This document shows positions 26,626 through 35,029 of a DNA stretch of 64,000 bases, one piece after another (within the stretch, counting starts at the first letter, position 1; every line of letters begins with the position of its first letter). Under the pieces are notes generated by a model. That model was given only the letters and a program-made list of their open reading frames with translations. It made no database searches and had not been told where the DNA came from. The DNA comes from Pseudobowmanella zhangzhouensis. Lineage in GTDB: Bacteria; Pseudomonadota; Gammaproteobacteria; Enterobacterales; Alteromonadaceae. The DNA lies in assembly GCF_042662685.1 (NCBI RefSeq), contig NZ_JBHSYO010000007.1:434001-498000 (forward strand), written 5' to 3'. The position numbers and the translations under genes are program-made.

Positions 26626-27864
26626 ATGACGATAATCTTGCTGTGTTTGGTGGCGATGGGCTTTGTTTCTATCGTGATTGAGGATGTGGTGCATATCAAT
26701 AAAGCCAAAACCACGTTGTTTTTTGGTTCATTGGTTTGGATGTTGTATTTCATTTTGCCAATCAGTCATCATTCCGCCGCAGAACGTATTAGCTTGTTGA
26801 ATGAAAACCTGCTGGATGTGGCCACGCTATGGTTATTCCTGATGGCAGCCATGACCTTCGTCGCGTACCTGTCAGCTAAAGGGATTATCGAAGCACTGGT
26901 GGGTCGATTGATGCCAACTCAGGTCAGCGAACGCAAATTGATGTATCTGACCGGTCTGTTCGGTTTTGTGTTCTCTTCGTTTGCCGACAATATTACCGCC
27001 ACCCTGGTGTGTATCTCGTTTTTGATGAGTCTGCGCCTCGATGCCGACCGTCTCATGCGTTATCTGGTGTTGATTATCTTTTCTGTCAACGCTGGTGGTG
27101 CTGCACTGATTACCGGTGATGTAACCACCCTGATGATTTTCCTGGCCGGCAAGGTCAGCATTCCCAATCTGATGTTGATCAGTGTGCCGGCTTTTGCTGC
27201 GGTAATGGTGTTGGCTTTTGTATTGTCCCGCCCGCTCAAGGAACAGTTATCCTTTAGCAAAACAGTGACGCGTCTGTCCCGCGGTGACAAGCTGGTCACC
27301 GGGCTATTTATGCTGACCATTTTGGGCACCTTATTGCTCAACGTCAGTTTCGGCATACCACCCGTGTTGTGTTTCCTGTTTGGTCTGTCGATGATGTTTT
27401 TGGTGGTGCAGTTCTTAAACCGTGATGAAGAAGTACTGGAATATGTGCGCCATATTGAGTTTGATACCTTGCTGTTCTTCCTTGGCGTGTTGCTGTTAGT
27501 TGGCATGCTGAAAGAGTTGCAGGTACTGGATTACTTCCCAATGCTGTACCAGATTGTCCCTGTGTGGCTGGCCAACTTCCTGATGGGCATGGTCTCATCT
27601 TTGCTGGACAACGTGCCGCTGACTGCCGCCTTATTAAAATCTGGTATTGAAATGGGTCTGGCAGACTGGCTTACGCTAACCTACAGCGTCGGTGTGGGAG
27701 GCTCTTTGTTAGTGATTGGCTCTGCCGCCGGCGTCGTCGCGATGAGTAAGATTGAGATTCTTACCTTTGGCCGCTATCTGAAATTCAGCGGCCATTTGCT
27801 GGTTGCTTATGCGATTGGCTTTGCCGCAGTAACCGGCATGGGTTGGTTAATTACCCACGCCTAA
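26626..27864 (+). CDS. nhaD: Na+/H+ antiporter NhaD
   Basis: A 412-residue inner-membrane antiporter of the ion-transporter superfamily with about 11-12 predicted helices. The family blocks FSSFADNITATLVCISFL and MVSSLLDNVPLTAAL, each with the Asp-Asn pair thought to bind Na+/Li+, and the GGSLLVIGSAAGV re-entrant loop are present. NhaD protects marine and alkaliphilic bacteria against sodium at alkaline pH. The stop shares CTAA (27861-27864) with the convergent permease gene. Confidence 0.93.
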   Translation: MTIILLCLVAMGFVSIVIEDVVHINKAKTTLFFGSLVWMLYFILPISHHSAAERISLLNENLLDVATLWLFLMAAMTFVAYLSAKGIIEALVGRLMPTQVSERKLMYLTGLFGFVFSSFADNITATLVCISFLMSLRLDADRLMRYLVLIIFSVNAGGAALITGDVTTLMIFLAGKVSIPNLMLISVPAFAAVMVLAFVLSRPLKEQLSFSKTVTRLSRGDKLVTGLFMLTILGTLLLNVSFGIPPVLCFLFGLSMMFLVVQFLNRDEEVLEYVRHIEFDTLLFFLGVLLLVGMLKELQVLDYFPMLYQIVPVWLANFLMGMVSSLLDNVPLTAALLKSGIEMGLADWLTLTYSVGVGGSLLVIGSAAGVVAMSKIEILTFGRYLKFSGHLLVAYAIGFAAVTGMGWLITHA

Positions 27865-29096
27865 TGACAACTGGACGATGGCTGGGGACGCGCCGCGCGC
27901 CAGCCATTGGTCAGGGTTCTGACAATCAAACCAAATAATATCAGCGCTGCCAGTAAGTGAATCGGGCTCTCGGTGCCATGATGGTGCTGACTCACTTCTG
28001 AGTAATCCAGCGCTATCCCCAGATACTCCAACGCCAGATTTAAACCGTATCCGAGCATAATGGCTGCACTAACCACACCAAACAGATAAGCCACAAGCGT
28101 ACGAGCCCCCATTTCTTTGCCGATCATGCCCATAGTACTGATGTTAGTGGCGGGGCCTGCCAGCAAAAACACCAATACCGCTCCGGGGGATAATCCGGCC
28201 GCAAGAAAACCCAGTGCGACCGGGGTCGAGGCGGTGGCACAGATGTACATGGGGACACCAATCAGCGCCATAACCAGCATTGCCAGCAAGCCGTCTCCCC
28301 AGCGGGTAAGAAAATCCATCGGCACAAAGGTTTGAATCATGGCTGCTAATCCCAACCCGATCATGAGCCACAGTACGATATCCTTGAGCAGCGTCGTGAA
28401 GGAAAAAGTCAGCATCGCGATGATTTTGCTCAGCCAAGCCTGAGAGGATTGAGGTTGAGAGTCACTACTACAACAGCTGGAAGTTTTTGCAGGTGCGGCA
28501 GCACAACAGTCAGGTTCTGCTTTGGGCTTGGTGCTCGCACAGCACGCAGCGGGTGCAGCAGGCTGAGTGACGACGTCAACTGATTGTTTGCTACAGCATG
28601 AGGTTTGCACCGCTTCGGACGTTGTCGTCGCACAACAACTTGTGGCCGAAGAAGACTGTTCCGCTTCAGCCTGATGGTGTTCGTTGCGGGTAATAAGCTT
28701 GACTAATAATCCGGTGTAGATCGCACTGACTATCGCGGCGAAAGGGCGCACAAACGCAAACACCGGGCCGAGCAAGGCATAGGAAACGGAGATGGAGTCT
28801 ACGCCGGTTTCAGGCGTGGCAACTAAAAAAGCACTGGTTGCGGGTCTGGATGCACCGCTGCGGCGTAAGCCCAATGCGGCAGGGATCACCCCACATGAGC
28901 AAAGGGGCAGGGGGGCGCCAATTAATGAGGCCTTGATAATTGCGCTGGTGCTGCGGCTACCCATGTGTCGCTCCAGCAGTTTTACCGGTAGCAGTTCGTG
29001 CATGATGCCGGCAATGACTAAACCCAGCAGCAGCCACGGTGCGGATTCCACGAATAACGAGAAAAAATTACTGATAAGCAGGGCGACTTCATTCAT
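27861..29096 (-). CDS. SO_0444-family Cu/Zn efflux permease with Cys-rich loop
   Basis: A 411-residue DUF318/YraQ-type permease with 8-10 membrane helices; the conserved APLPLCSCGVIPAA and GVPMYICATASTPVALGFL repeats form the core. A long central loop (about residues 150-215) carries many Cys-Cys pairs (SCCATTT, SCCSKQS, ACCASTK, DCCAAAP, SCCSSDS), a likely metal trap. The ATG at 29096 (MNEVALLISNFF) is chosen; it overlaps the end of the MerR gene by eight bases. Metal specificity in the family is reported for Cu and Zn. Confidence 0.88.
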   Translation of the reverse strand: MNEVALLISNFFSLFVESAPWLLLGLVIAGIMHELLPVKLLERHMGSRSTSAIIKASLIGAPLPLCSCGVIPAALGLRRSGASRPATSAFLVATPETGVDSISVSYALLGPVFAFVRPFAAIVSAIYTGLLVKLITRNEHHQAEAEQSSSATSCCATTTSEAVQTSCCSKQSVDVVTQPAAPAACCASTKPKAEPDCCAAAPAKTSSCCSSDSQPQSSQAWLSKIIAMLTFSFTTLLKDIVLWLMIGLGLAAMIQTFVPMDFLTRWGDGLLAMLVMALIGVPMYICATASTPVALGFLAAGLSPGAVLVFLLAGPATNISTMGMIGKEMGARTLVAYLFGVVSAAIMLGYGLNLALEYLGIALDYSEVSQHHHGTESPIHLLAALILFGLIVRTLTNGWRAARPQPSSSCH

Positions 29097-29511
29097 GGTT
29101 GGGATCATCCAAAGCGTTAAGAATACTGCAGTGCTCGGCACTTTCACTGCCGCCACAGCAAGCTTGATGCAGGGTGGCGAGAGACTGGCGGATAGCCTGT
29201 AATTCTGCGATTTTACTGTCAATCTGCTGCATTTTATTCTGTGTGTAGTGTTTTACTTCTTCACAGGTATGAGCATCTGCGTGAGTGCGCAGCGCCAGTA
29301 ATTCGGCGATTTCATCCAGGCTAAAGCCAACACGCTTAGCGCGCAGAATAAAGCGCAAACGTTGCAGCGCGTCACTGCCGTAGTGGCGATAGCCGTTGCT
29401 GGAACGCTCACTTGCGGTCAATAACCCTTTACTCTCATAGAAACGGATAGTTTCATTGGAGACGCCGGTAGCCTTGGCCAGTTGACCGATTTTTAACGAT
29501 GCTGTTTTCAT
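29089..29511 (-). CDS. MerR-family regulator, ZntR-like
   Basis: A 140-residue regulator: an N-terminal winged helix (LAKATGVSNETIRFYESKGLL), the coiled dimer helix, and a C-terminal metal loop QACCGGSESAEHCSIL whose CC-x(n)-C spacing matches the zinc-sensing Cys114/115/124 pattern of E. coli ZntR. Its operator lies immediately upstream and resembles the ZntR site of zntA. It is co-transcribed with the permease and overlaps it. Confidence 0.93.
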   Translation of the reverse strand: MKTASLKIGQLAKATGVSNETIRFYESKGLLTASERSSNGYRHYGSDALQRLRFILRAKRVGFSLDEIAELLALRTHADAHTCEEVKHYTQNKMQQIDSKIAELQAIRQSLATLHQACCGGSESAEHCSILNALDDPNHE

Positions 29512-29518
29512 GGCGGTA

Positions 29519-29550
29519 AGTATAAACCTTGTAGTCGACTATAGAGTCAA
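29519..29550 (-). promoter_or_regulatory. MerR/ZntR-type promoter and operator, probably leaderless
   Basis: Minus strand: -35 TTGACT (29545-29550), a 20-base spacer, -10 TATACT (29519-29524). The overlong spacer holds a dyad (29526-29547) reading ACTCTATAGTCGACTACAAG and on to GT, close to the ZntR operator of E. coli zntA. Only seven bases separate the -10 from the ATG at 29511, so transcription should start at or one base before the start codon. Confidence 0.85.
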
Positions 29551-29571
29551 GCTTACTCAATAAATACTTGA

Positions 29572-31017
29572 TCAGGATATGATTTGTTCAGGCACAGGGG
29601 CGAGCATGACCTGATTACGGCCGGCCTGTTTGGCGCGATAAAGTGCACTGTCTGCCCGTTCAAACAAACTATTGAATGTGTCGTCCGTAACGCTTTGCGC
29701 TACACCAAAGCTGGCTGATAAATGCCCGCCGCCGCTTGTCATGAGTTGCGTAACCCGACTACGAATACGTTCTGAAATTTCCTCTGCCTGAGACTGGTTT
29801 GCACCGGGTAATATCGCGACAAACTCATCGCCACCAAATCGGCCGAGGAGATCGCAGGGGCGCAAACATAGCTGCGCAGCAATGGTGACTTGCTGTAAGG
29901 CTTTGTCCCCCTCGCTATGTCCCAATTGGTCGTTTATCTGCTTGAAGTGATCAATGTCGAACACCACGGCACTTAACGGTATGCCTTGTACTTTAGTGCG
30001 GTTTAACTGGGCCATAGCCTTGCGCACCAAACGTTCTCTGGACGCCACGCCAGTCAGGCTATCGGTCGCGACAATCTGGCGTAGGTCGCGGTTGTGCTGC
30101 AGCAAGGTAGGGATGGCCAGACCAAACAGACTGTTAGCGGCTACCACGCAAATCGCAAACTGATAGACCAGTGCATGTTCCATCAGTCCCAGTGCGGGAA
30201 TTAATATGGCAATCAGCAGGCTGGCTATGGCGACGCTGGTGGCATTGCTAAATGGCGGCTCGGTAATGGCGATCCACATATGCGGGATAACCAGGAAGAA
30301 AATGGCAAATACTGCATGGGAATTATTGAAAAAGCTGGCCAGCAACATGGCGGCCAGAATGCAGCTGACGCTAATTAGAATCCGAAAACTAAAATGCCGG
30401 CTCATGAGTTGCTGAGGGCGCAACACAGGGTCGTCCAACAGGTGCAGGCTGCTGGATGTGACCGCACTTATAACGCCTAAAAACATCGGCCCTAATGCTA
30501 ACGCACCGGTGAGATCGCCAATCCAGAATGGCAGCCAGGTATCGGCAATATCGCTGAATGGCAGCATATCAGTAAACCACAATGACAGCATTGTCAGCCC
30601 GGTTGCCGCTAAGGTCATCAGCGGGGTGATCACCAACACAGTGAGAATGACCAAAGTAAAATGGTGCTCATAGCGAATGCGCTGATATCGAATAACAAAG
30701 CCGGTTAGCCAATAGGGCAAAATATGTGCGGCGGCATTGAGCAGACCTGCTTCAATCAGTTGCAATGTAGTGTGGGGCAGAGCGTATTGCGTCGCAGTTT
30801 GAAACGTGACCGCCACGATGGCGAGGGTAATGGGTAATATCGCACGCTGACCGAGCAACAAAAATGCGGCGATAGAAAGTGCACTGGGTGGATACCAGAC
30901 ACTGGCGTGGTTGGCATATTCCATTAAGCCGGCCAATTCCCAGACAGCAATCCACAGCACAAGCAGGCTGAGCTGGGTGGGAACTATTCCGGTCAGATAA
31001 CGCGCCAGTCGAGGCAT
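29572..31017 (-). CDS. MASE1-GGDEF diguanylate cyclase
   Basis: A protein of about 481 residues: a MASE1 integral-membrane sensor with eight or so helices (about 1-300), then a GGDEF domain. The active site is GGDEF, with RPCD five residues before it, so both catalysis and the I-site look intact. I prefer the ATG at 31017 (MPRLARYLTG), which has AAGGG ten bases upstream; ATG codons at 31062 and 31092 lie closer to or inside the hslU terminator. No obvious operon partner. Confidence 0.88.
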   Translation of the reverse strand: MPRLARYLTGIVPTQLSLLVLWIAVWELAGLMEYANHASVWYPPSALSIAAFLLLGQRAILPITLAIVAVTFQTATQYALPHTTLQLIEAGLLNAAAHILPYWLTGFVIRYQRIRYEHHFTLVILTVLVITPLMTLAATGLTMLSLWFTDMLPFSDIADTWLPFWIGDLTGALALGPMFLGVISAVTSSSLHLLDDPVLRPQQLMSRHFSFRILISVSCILAAMLLASFFNNSHAVFAIFFLVIPHMWIAITEPPFSNATSVAIASLLIAILIPALGLMEHALVYQFAICVVAANSLFGLAIPTLLQHNRDLRQIVATDSLTGVASRERLVRKAMAQLNRTKVQGIPLSAVVFDIDHFKQINDQLGHSEGDKALQQVTIAAQLCLRPCDLLGRFGGDEFVAILPGANQSQAEEISERIRSRVTQLMTSGGGHLSASFGVAQSVTDDTFNSLFERADSALYRAKQAGRNQVMLAPVPEQIIS

Positions 31018-31082
31018 AACAACACAACCCTTACATCGTGGTGATAATGATGTTGTCGCCATTATGCATGGAATTGTGTAAA

Positions 31083-31113
31083 TAAAAAACAACCCCGCTC
31101 GGGGCGGGGTTGT
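31083..31113 (-). terminator. Rho-independent terminator after hslVU
   Basis: On the minus strand ACAACCCCGC and GCGGGGTTGT pair (31089-31113) around a five-base loop, followed by a T6 tract at 31084-31089. It lies seven bases after the hslU stop. Confidence 0.9.
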
Positions 31114-31119
31114 GGAGTT

Positions 31120-32451
31120 TTACAGAATAAAGCGGCTTAGGTCTTCATCATCGACCAGTACATCCAGCTTACTGTTTACATAGGACGCATCAATGGTGAG
31201 TTGTTCGCCGTTACGTTCGCTGGCGTCAAATGAAATCTCTTCCATCAGACGTTCCAGTACCGTGTGTAAGCGGCGCGCACCGATATTCTCCGTGCGCTTA
31301 TTGACTTGCCAGGCGGCATGAGCAATACGCTGAATACCGTCTTCCGTGAAGTCGATATCCACCCCTTCGGTTTTGAGTAGTGCTTTGTATTGTGCGGTCA
31401 AAGAAGCATTAGGTTCGGTCAGAATGCGCACAAAATCTTCAACGGTCAGGGCATTCAGCTCGACCCGAATTGGCAGACGGCCTTGTAACTCCGGGATCAA
31501 GTCTGACGGCTTGGTCATTTGGAACGCCCCTGAGGCGATAAACAAAATGTGGTCGGTTTTGATCATGCCATGTTTGGTACTAACGGTAGAGCCTTCAACC
31601 AGAGGCAACAGGTCACGCTGAACGCCCTCACGACTGACGTCTGCACCGCCGGTGTTTTCACGTTTACAGATTTTGTCGATTTCATCGATAAAAACGATGC
31701 CGTTTTGCTCGGCCATATGCAGGGCTTTTTGTTTCAGGTCTTCCTGATTTACCAGTCGCGCCGCTTCTTCCTCGATGAGTAACTTATACGCATCTTTAAT
31801 CTTGAGTTTTTTCTGCTTGCGAGTGGCGTTGCCAGACAGATTTTGGAACATGCCCTGCAATTGATTGGTCATTTCTTCCATGCCTGGCGGTGCCATGATT
31901 TCAACCCCAATTTGTGGCGCAGCGATGTCGATTTCTATCTCACGGTCATCTAATTGGCCTTCACGTAACTTTTTACGGAAGGTTTGACGTGTGCCGCGAT
32001 CTTCAACGGGTTCACTATTCCCCCAATTGTCTTTCGGTGGCGGTAACAGGGCATCCAGAATTCGTTCTTCGGCCGCTTCTTCCGCGCGATAGCGAACCTT
32101 GGCCATTTCCTGTTCTTTGCACATTTTCACCGCGATATCGGCTAAATCGCGAATAATTGATTCGACCTCTTTACCCACATAACCGACTTCGGTGAATTTG
32201 GTGGCCTCTACCTTTATGAAAGGCGCATTGGCCAGTTTAGCCAGTCGGCGGGCAATTTCGGTTTTGCCAACACCCGTTGGGCCAATCATCAGAATATTTT
32301 TCGGTGTCACTTCCTGGCGCAGTTCTGCATCCAGTTGCATACGACGCCAGCGATTACGCAGCGCGATGGCAACCGCGCGCTTGGCATTGTGCTGACCAAT
32401 GATGTGCCGATCTAACTCGTGCACAATTTCTCTTGGAGTCATTTCAGACAT
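31120..32451 (-). CDS. hslU: ATP-dependent protease ATPase subunit HslU
   Basis: A 443-residue AAA+ unfoldase that feeds substrates to HslV. Walker A is GPTGVGKTEIARRL, Walker B is GIVFIDEIDKI, the pore loop is GYVG, the I-domain occupies about residues 110-240, and the C-terminus DLSRFIL is the tail that docks into HslV. It is nine bases downstream of hslV, as in other gammaproteobacteria. Confidence 0.98.
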   Translation of the reverse strand: MSEMTPREIVHELDRHIIGQHNAKRAVAIALRNRWRRMQLDAELRQEVTPKNILMIGPTGVGKTEIARRLAKLANAPFIKVEATKFTEVGYVGKEVESIIRDLADIAVKMCKEQEMAKVRYRAEEAAEERILDALLPPPKDNWGNSEPVEDRGTRQTFRKKLREGQLDDREIEIDIAAPQIGVEIMAPPGMEEMTNQLQGMFQNLSGNATRKQKKLKIKDAYKLLIEEEAARLVNQEDLKQKALHMAEQNGIVFIDEIDKICKRENTGGADVSREGVQRDLLPLVEGSTVSTKHGMIKTDHILFIASGAFQMTKPSDLIPELQGRLPIRVELNALTVEDFVRILTEPNASLTAQYKALLKTEGVDIDFTEDGIQRIAHAAWQVNKRTENIGARRLHTVLERLMEEISFDASERNGEQLTIDASYVNSKLDVLVDDEDLSRFIL

Positions 32452-32460
32452 AGTAATCTC

Positions 32461-32985
32461 TTAGTAGTCCAGCGTTTCGATAGTCTGGAACTGGTTGGTA
32501 TAAACACAGATGTCACCGGCGATAGTTAGCGCTTTGGTCGCGATAGTTTCGGCATCTAAATCGGTATTTTCTAACAGCGCCGTCGCCGCCGCCTGGGCAT
32601 AGGGACCACCCGAACCGATAGCAATCAAATCGTTCTCCGGTTGCACCACATCGCCATTACCCGTGATGATGAAAGAGGCAGTGTGGTCTGCTACTGCTAA
32701 CAGGGCCTCCAATTTGCGTAGGGCCCGGTCGGTACGCCAGTCTTTAGCTAGTTCAACGGCGGCGCGGGTTAAATGGCCCTGATGGGCTTCCAGCTTGGCT
32801 TCAAAGCGTTCAAACAGGGTAAACGCATCGGCGGTTCCGCCAGCAAAACCGGCCAATACTTTGTTGTGATACAGGCGGCGCACTTTGCGGGCGTTGCCCT
32901 TCATCACTGTATTGCCTAAAGAAACCTGTCCATCGCCGGCAACCACGACTTTGTTACCCCGGCGTACAGATACGATTGTAGTCAT
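32461..32985 (-). CDS. hslV: ATP-dependent protease peptidase subunit HslV
   Basis: A 174-residue proteasome-beta-like threonine peptidase. After removal of Met1, Thr2 (MTTIVSVRRGNKVVVAGDGQ) becomes the N-terminal nucleophile, and the conserved Lys34 equivalent lies in NARKVRRLY. It forms the HslUV chamber in the cytoplasm. A heat-shock-type promoter and a leader hairpin precede it. Confidence 0.98.
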   Translation of the reverse strand: MTTIVSVRRGNKVVVAGDGQVSLGNTVMKGNARKVRRLYHNKVLAGFAGGTADAFTLFERFEAKLEAHQGHLTRAAVELAKDWRTDRALRKLEALLAVADHTASFIITGNGDVVQPENDLIAIGSGGPYAQAAATALLENTDLDAETIATKALTIAGDICVYTNQFQTIETLDY

Positions 32986-33002
32986 TCATTTTTCCTTGTT
33001 GT

Positions 33003-33019
33003 TTGCTGGCGGGCAGCAA
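33003..33019 (-). other. Stem-loop in the hslVU leader
   Basis: TTGCTG/CAGCAA arms (33003-33008 and 33014-33019) around CCCGC, just upstream of the hslV ribosome-binding site AAGGAA. A 5'-UTR stem-loop at this place is known in E. coli hslVU mRNA. Confidence 0.5.
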
Positions 33020-33036
33020 GCGGACGTGAGGTGTAT

Positions 33037-33063
33037 GTAGGGGGCAGAGGATAAAAATTCAAG
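33037..33063 (-). promoter_or_regulatory. Sigma-32 heat-shock promoter of hslVU
   Basis: On the minus strand CTTGAA (33058-33063), 13 bases, then CCCCCTAC (33037-33044), close to the sigma-32 pattern CTTGAA-N13-17-CCCCATnT. The E. coli hslVU operon is a known sigma-32 target. Confidence 0.78.
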
Positions 33064-33193
33064 TCACAACCCGGGTAAGCGCGGTAAAAACCACCAATTA
33101 CGCTTAGTGGTGGGGAATGTCCGTTGGTTGACATCGGTTTTTTATCGTGTCGCGCATATAACTAGCTATACAAGGCAACAAGGTTTGTTTGGT

Positions 33194-33514
33194 ATGTCAG
33201 GTAAGCTGCTTTCAATTCGCAACATGTCAGTGCTCAGCGCATCGCTGCTGCTGATGCTGGTGTTGTTGGGCGGTGCGACAGACCAGACCGCGGGTTGGCA
33301 GGCTGATGAGCAGTCTGCTGAACTGGTATTCCTGAGCGATAAAGTCAATGCCGACGATGATGGCGATTCTGTCACCTCTGAGCGTCAGCATTTATTGTCC
33401 CTGAACCCAGGTTTTGACAACCCCTGTGAGTATGCTGCGCCAGCGTTACTGGCGTTTGTTGCCCGCTATGCACTTATTCGTGCGCCACCCTCAATGTTTA
33501 ACAAAATCAACTAG
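33194..33514 (+). CDS. Small secreted protein with EF-hand-like loop, unrecognised
   Basis: A 106-residue protein that I do not recognise. The ATG at 33194 follows AAGG by about ten bases; an upstream TTG/GTG start would add a 29-residue basic leader. Residues 10-30 form a hydrophobic signal or anchor segment (LSASLLLMLVLLGGA). The middle contains NADDDGDSVTSE, which fits the 12-residue calcium-binding loop pattern (acidic 1, 3, 5; Gly6; Glu12). The C-terminus is again hydrophobic (APALLAFVARYAL). It is followed 33 bases later by the CBS gene on the same strand. Confidence 0.55.
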   Translation: MSGKLLSIRNMSVLSASLLLMLVLLGGATDQTAGWQADEQSAELVFLSDKVNADDDGDSVTSERQHLLSLNPGFDNPCEYAAPALLAFVARYALIRAPPSMFNKIN

Positions 33515-33547
33515 TTGAAAATTTTTGTTAAATATTGAAGGTGAGTT

Positions 33548-34123
33548 ATGTACATCACAAAATCATTGAAACCGTTTATCGTTCAAGAACCAAGAATGGC
33601 GCTGGCTGTGTCAGAAGGCTTTAGCAAACATAGTCCGGCCTGGCAGGCTGTCATGCCCTATTCTACGACCCAATCTATGGTCTTACCCCACAGTTTATCG
33701 GCGCTCAGTGCTCGGCAAATACTCACCAGTCTCGGCATTACCGCCTGTTTGGTTGTCGATGCGAGACAACGGGTGATTGGGGTGGTCAGTCAGCAAATCC
33801 TGCAAAGTGAACAATTGTTGATTCGCGCCCATCAGTTGAATCAATCCGCCGATGAACTGGATATAGAGCAGGTGATGCAGGCATTGCCCGATGTTCCCTG
33901 TGTCGATGCCAATGAATTGGGGCGTTTCCGGGTTGAAAATCTGGTGGCGCTGCTGGCCGAATGTGGCAGCCATTACTTATTGGTAGTGGAACCTGTGACG
34001 CAGGCTATTCGTGGTTTAATCAGCGCAACACATATTAGCAACGTGTTGGACAAACCACTTGAGATCAGCCGCAAGGCCAGTAGTTTCGGCGAGATAATGC
34101 AGGCAGTCCCTCATCCCCATTAA
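33548..34123 (+). CDS. CBS-domain protein
   Basis: A 191-residue soluble protein. Residues about 30-170 resemble a CBS pair: VMPYSTTQSMVLPHSLSALSARQILTSLGITACLVVDARQRVIGVVS is a good first CBS motif, and HYLLVVEPVTQAIRGLISATHI a degenerate second. CBS pairs bind adenine nucleotides and regulate partner proteins; no partner is fused here. Good AAGGTGA ribosome-binding site. Confidence 0.75.
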   Translation: MYITKSLKPFIVQEPRMALAVSEGFSKHSPAWQAVMPYSTTQSMVLPHSLSALSARQILTSLGITACLVVDARQRVIGVVSQQILQSEQLLIRAHQLNQSADELDIEQVMQALPDVPCVDANELGRFRVENLVALLAECGSHYLLVVEPVTQAIRGLISATHISNVLDKPLEISRKASSFGEIMQAVPHPH

Positions 34124-34125
34124 TG

Positions 34126-34156
34126 TAAAAGGCCGGCGATATGCCGGCCTTTTTTA
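34126..34156. terminator. Bidirectional terminator between CBS gene and ftsN
   Basis: GGCCGGC/GCCGGCC stem (34131-34149) with a GATAT loop, A4 before and T6 after. The TAA stop of minus-strand ftsN (34154-34156) is formed from the end of the T tract. Confidence 0.88.
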
Positions 34157-34690
34157 ATTCCATCCCCAAATCTGACAGGTGGTGATGCCTAGTTTGCGGA
34201 TTTGATGACGATCCCGCTCAGCCGCGCGCTTACCGTGATACGGCCCCAGTACCACCCGGTGCCAGATGCCATTCTTACCATCGGTGGTTTTGATAAAGGC
34301 TTCTTTACCTATCATGGCTAACTGGGCGCGCATAGTTTCCGCCTGATCCTGAATGCGGAAGGAGCCACATTGCATCTGATAATCTTTTTGCTCAGCCGGA
34401 TCATCAGGTACCTCAACCTCCACTTCCTGATTTTCCAGTGTGTCGATAAATTCCCATTTTTCCTGCGGCACTTCTGGCAACGGCTCTTGTTGCTTTTCGA
34501 CAGGCGCATCTTTTTGACTGAGCGCCGGGGTGGGTTTGTCACTGGCACCGTTAATCATAAAAAGGCCATATGCCAGTACCGCACCCACAATGAGGGTTAA
34601 CATTATCACCACCCAGGGCAGCGGTTTTCTCGGTGGCGGTGTTTCTTTGGCAGGCACGCGCCCACGCTTTACATAATCTTTTGGAGCCAT
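34154..34690 (-). CDS. ftsN: SPOR-domain cell division protein FtsN
   Basis: A 178-residue bitopic inner-membrane protein: a cytoplasmic basic N-terminus (APKDYVKRGR, the FtsA-binding type motif), one helix (about 24-44), a Pro/Glu-rich periplasmic linker, and a C-terminal SPOR domain (about 105-178; MQCGSF, KRAAERDRHQI) that binds denuded septal glycan. Position upstream of hslVU-type genes and near priA supports FtsN rather than another SPOR protein, though the small secreted and CBS genes intervene. Confidence 0.88.
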   Translation of the reverse strand: MAPKDYVKRGRVPAKETPPPRKPLPWVVIMLTLIVGAVLAYGLFMINGASDKPTPALSQKDAPVEKQQEPLPEVPQEKWEFIDTLENQEVEVEVPDDPAEQKDYQMQCGSFRIQDQAETMRAQLAMIGKEAFIKTTDGKNGIWHRVVLGPYHGKRAAERDRHQIRKLGITTCQIWGWN

Positions 34691-35029
34691 GAAGGAAAAA
34701 TTCTTTTGTTATTAAATAGCGCACGGCAATAAGACCGGTGATTGTACCTAGCTGTCGGGAGGAGACAACGAATATTTTTCGGCAATTATCCTCTTGTTTC
34801 TGAGGACTAAATTCATCAATAAAATTCAAATTACGTTAAAAAATACTGATAAAACAATGGTTTAATTGCTTATAGCTGTCAATCTCTTTTACAGTGGCAC
34901 GAATCAAATAAAATAATATGTAAAAATAAATTATTCAGTGCTTTGTTTTATAAAGGAAAAAAATATTTGGCTTGTATCTTGCTCACTCGCATATGGCAAG
35001 AAACAGAGAAAAACCAAATGGAGAAAGAT
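34691..35029. other. A+T-rich intergenic region before the PEP-CTERM gene
   Basis: About 340 bases without a gene, markedly richer in A+T than its surroundings. It holds the ftsN promoter region on minus. On plus it contains a CTGTC...ACAG partial dyad (34876-34894) next to TGGCACG (34895-34901), which matches the -24 element of sigma-54 promoters but lacks a -12 TTGC at the right distance. No RNA gene recognised. Confidence 0.4.

Noticed and set aside
33128..33162. Perfect TTGACA as -35 for the small secreted protein
   Set aside because: The nearest -10-like TATAAC is 23 bases away and no hexamer is at 16-18 bases.
34895..34909. Complete sigma-54 promoter before the PEP-CTERM gene
   Set aside because: Only the -24 half matches; the -12 GC is missing, so I list it as a lead and not as a promoter.
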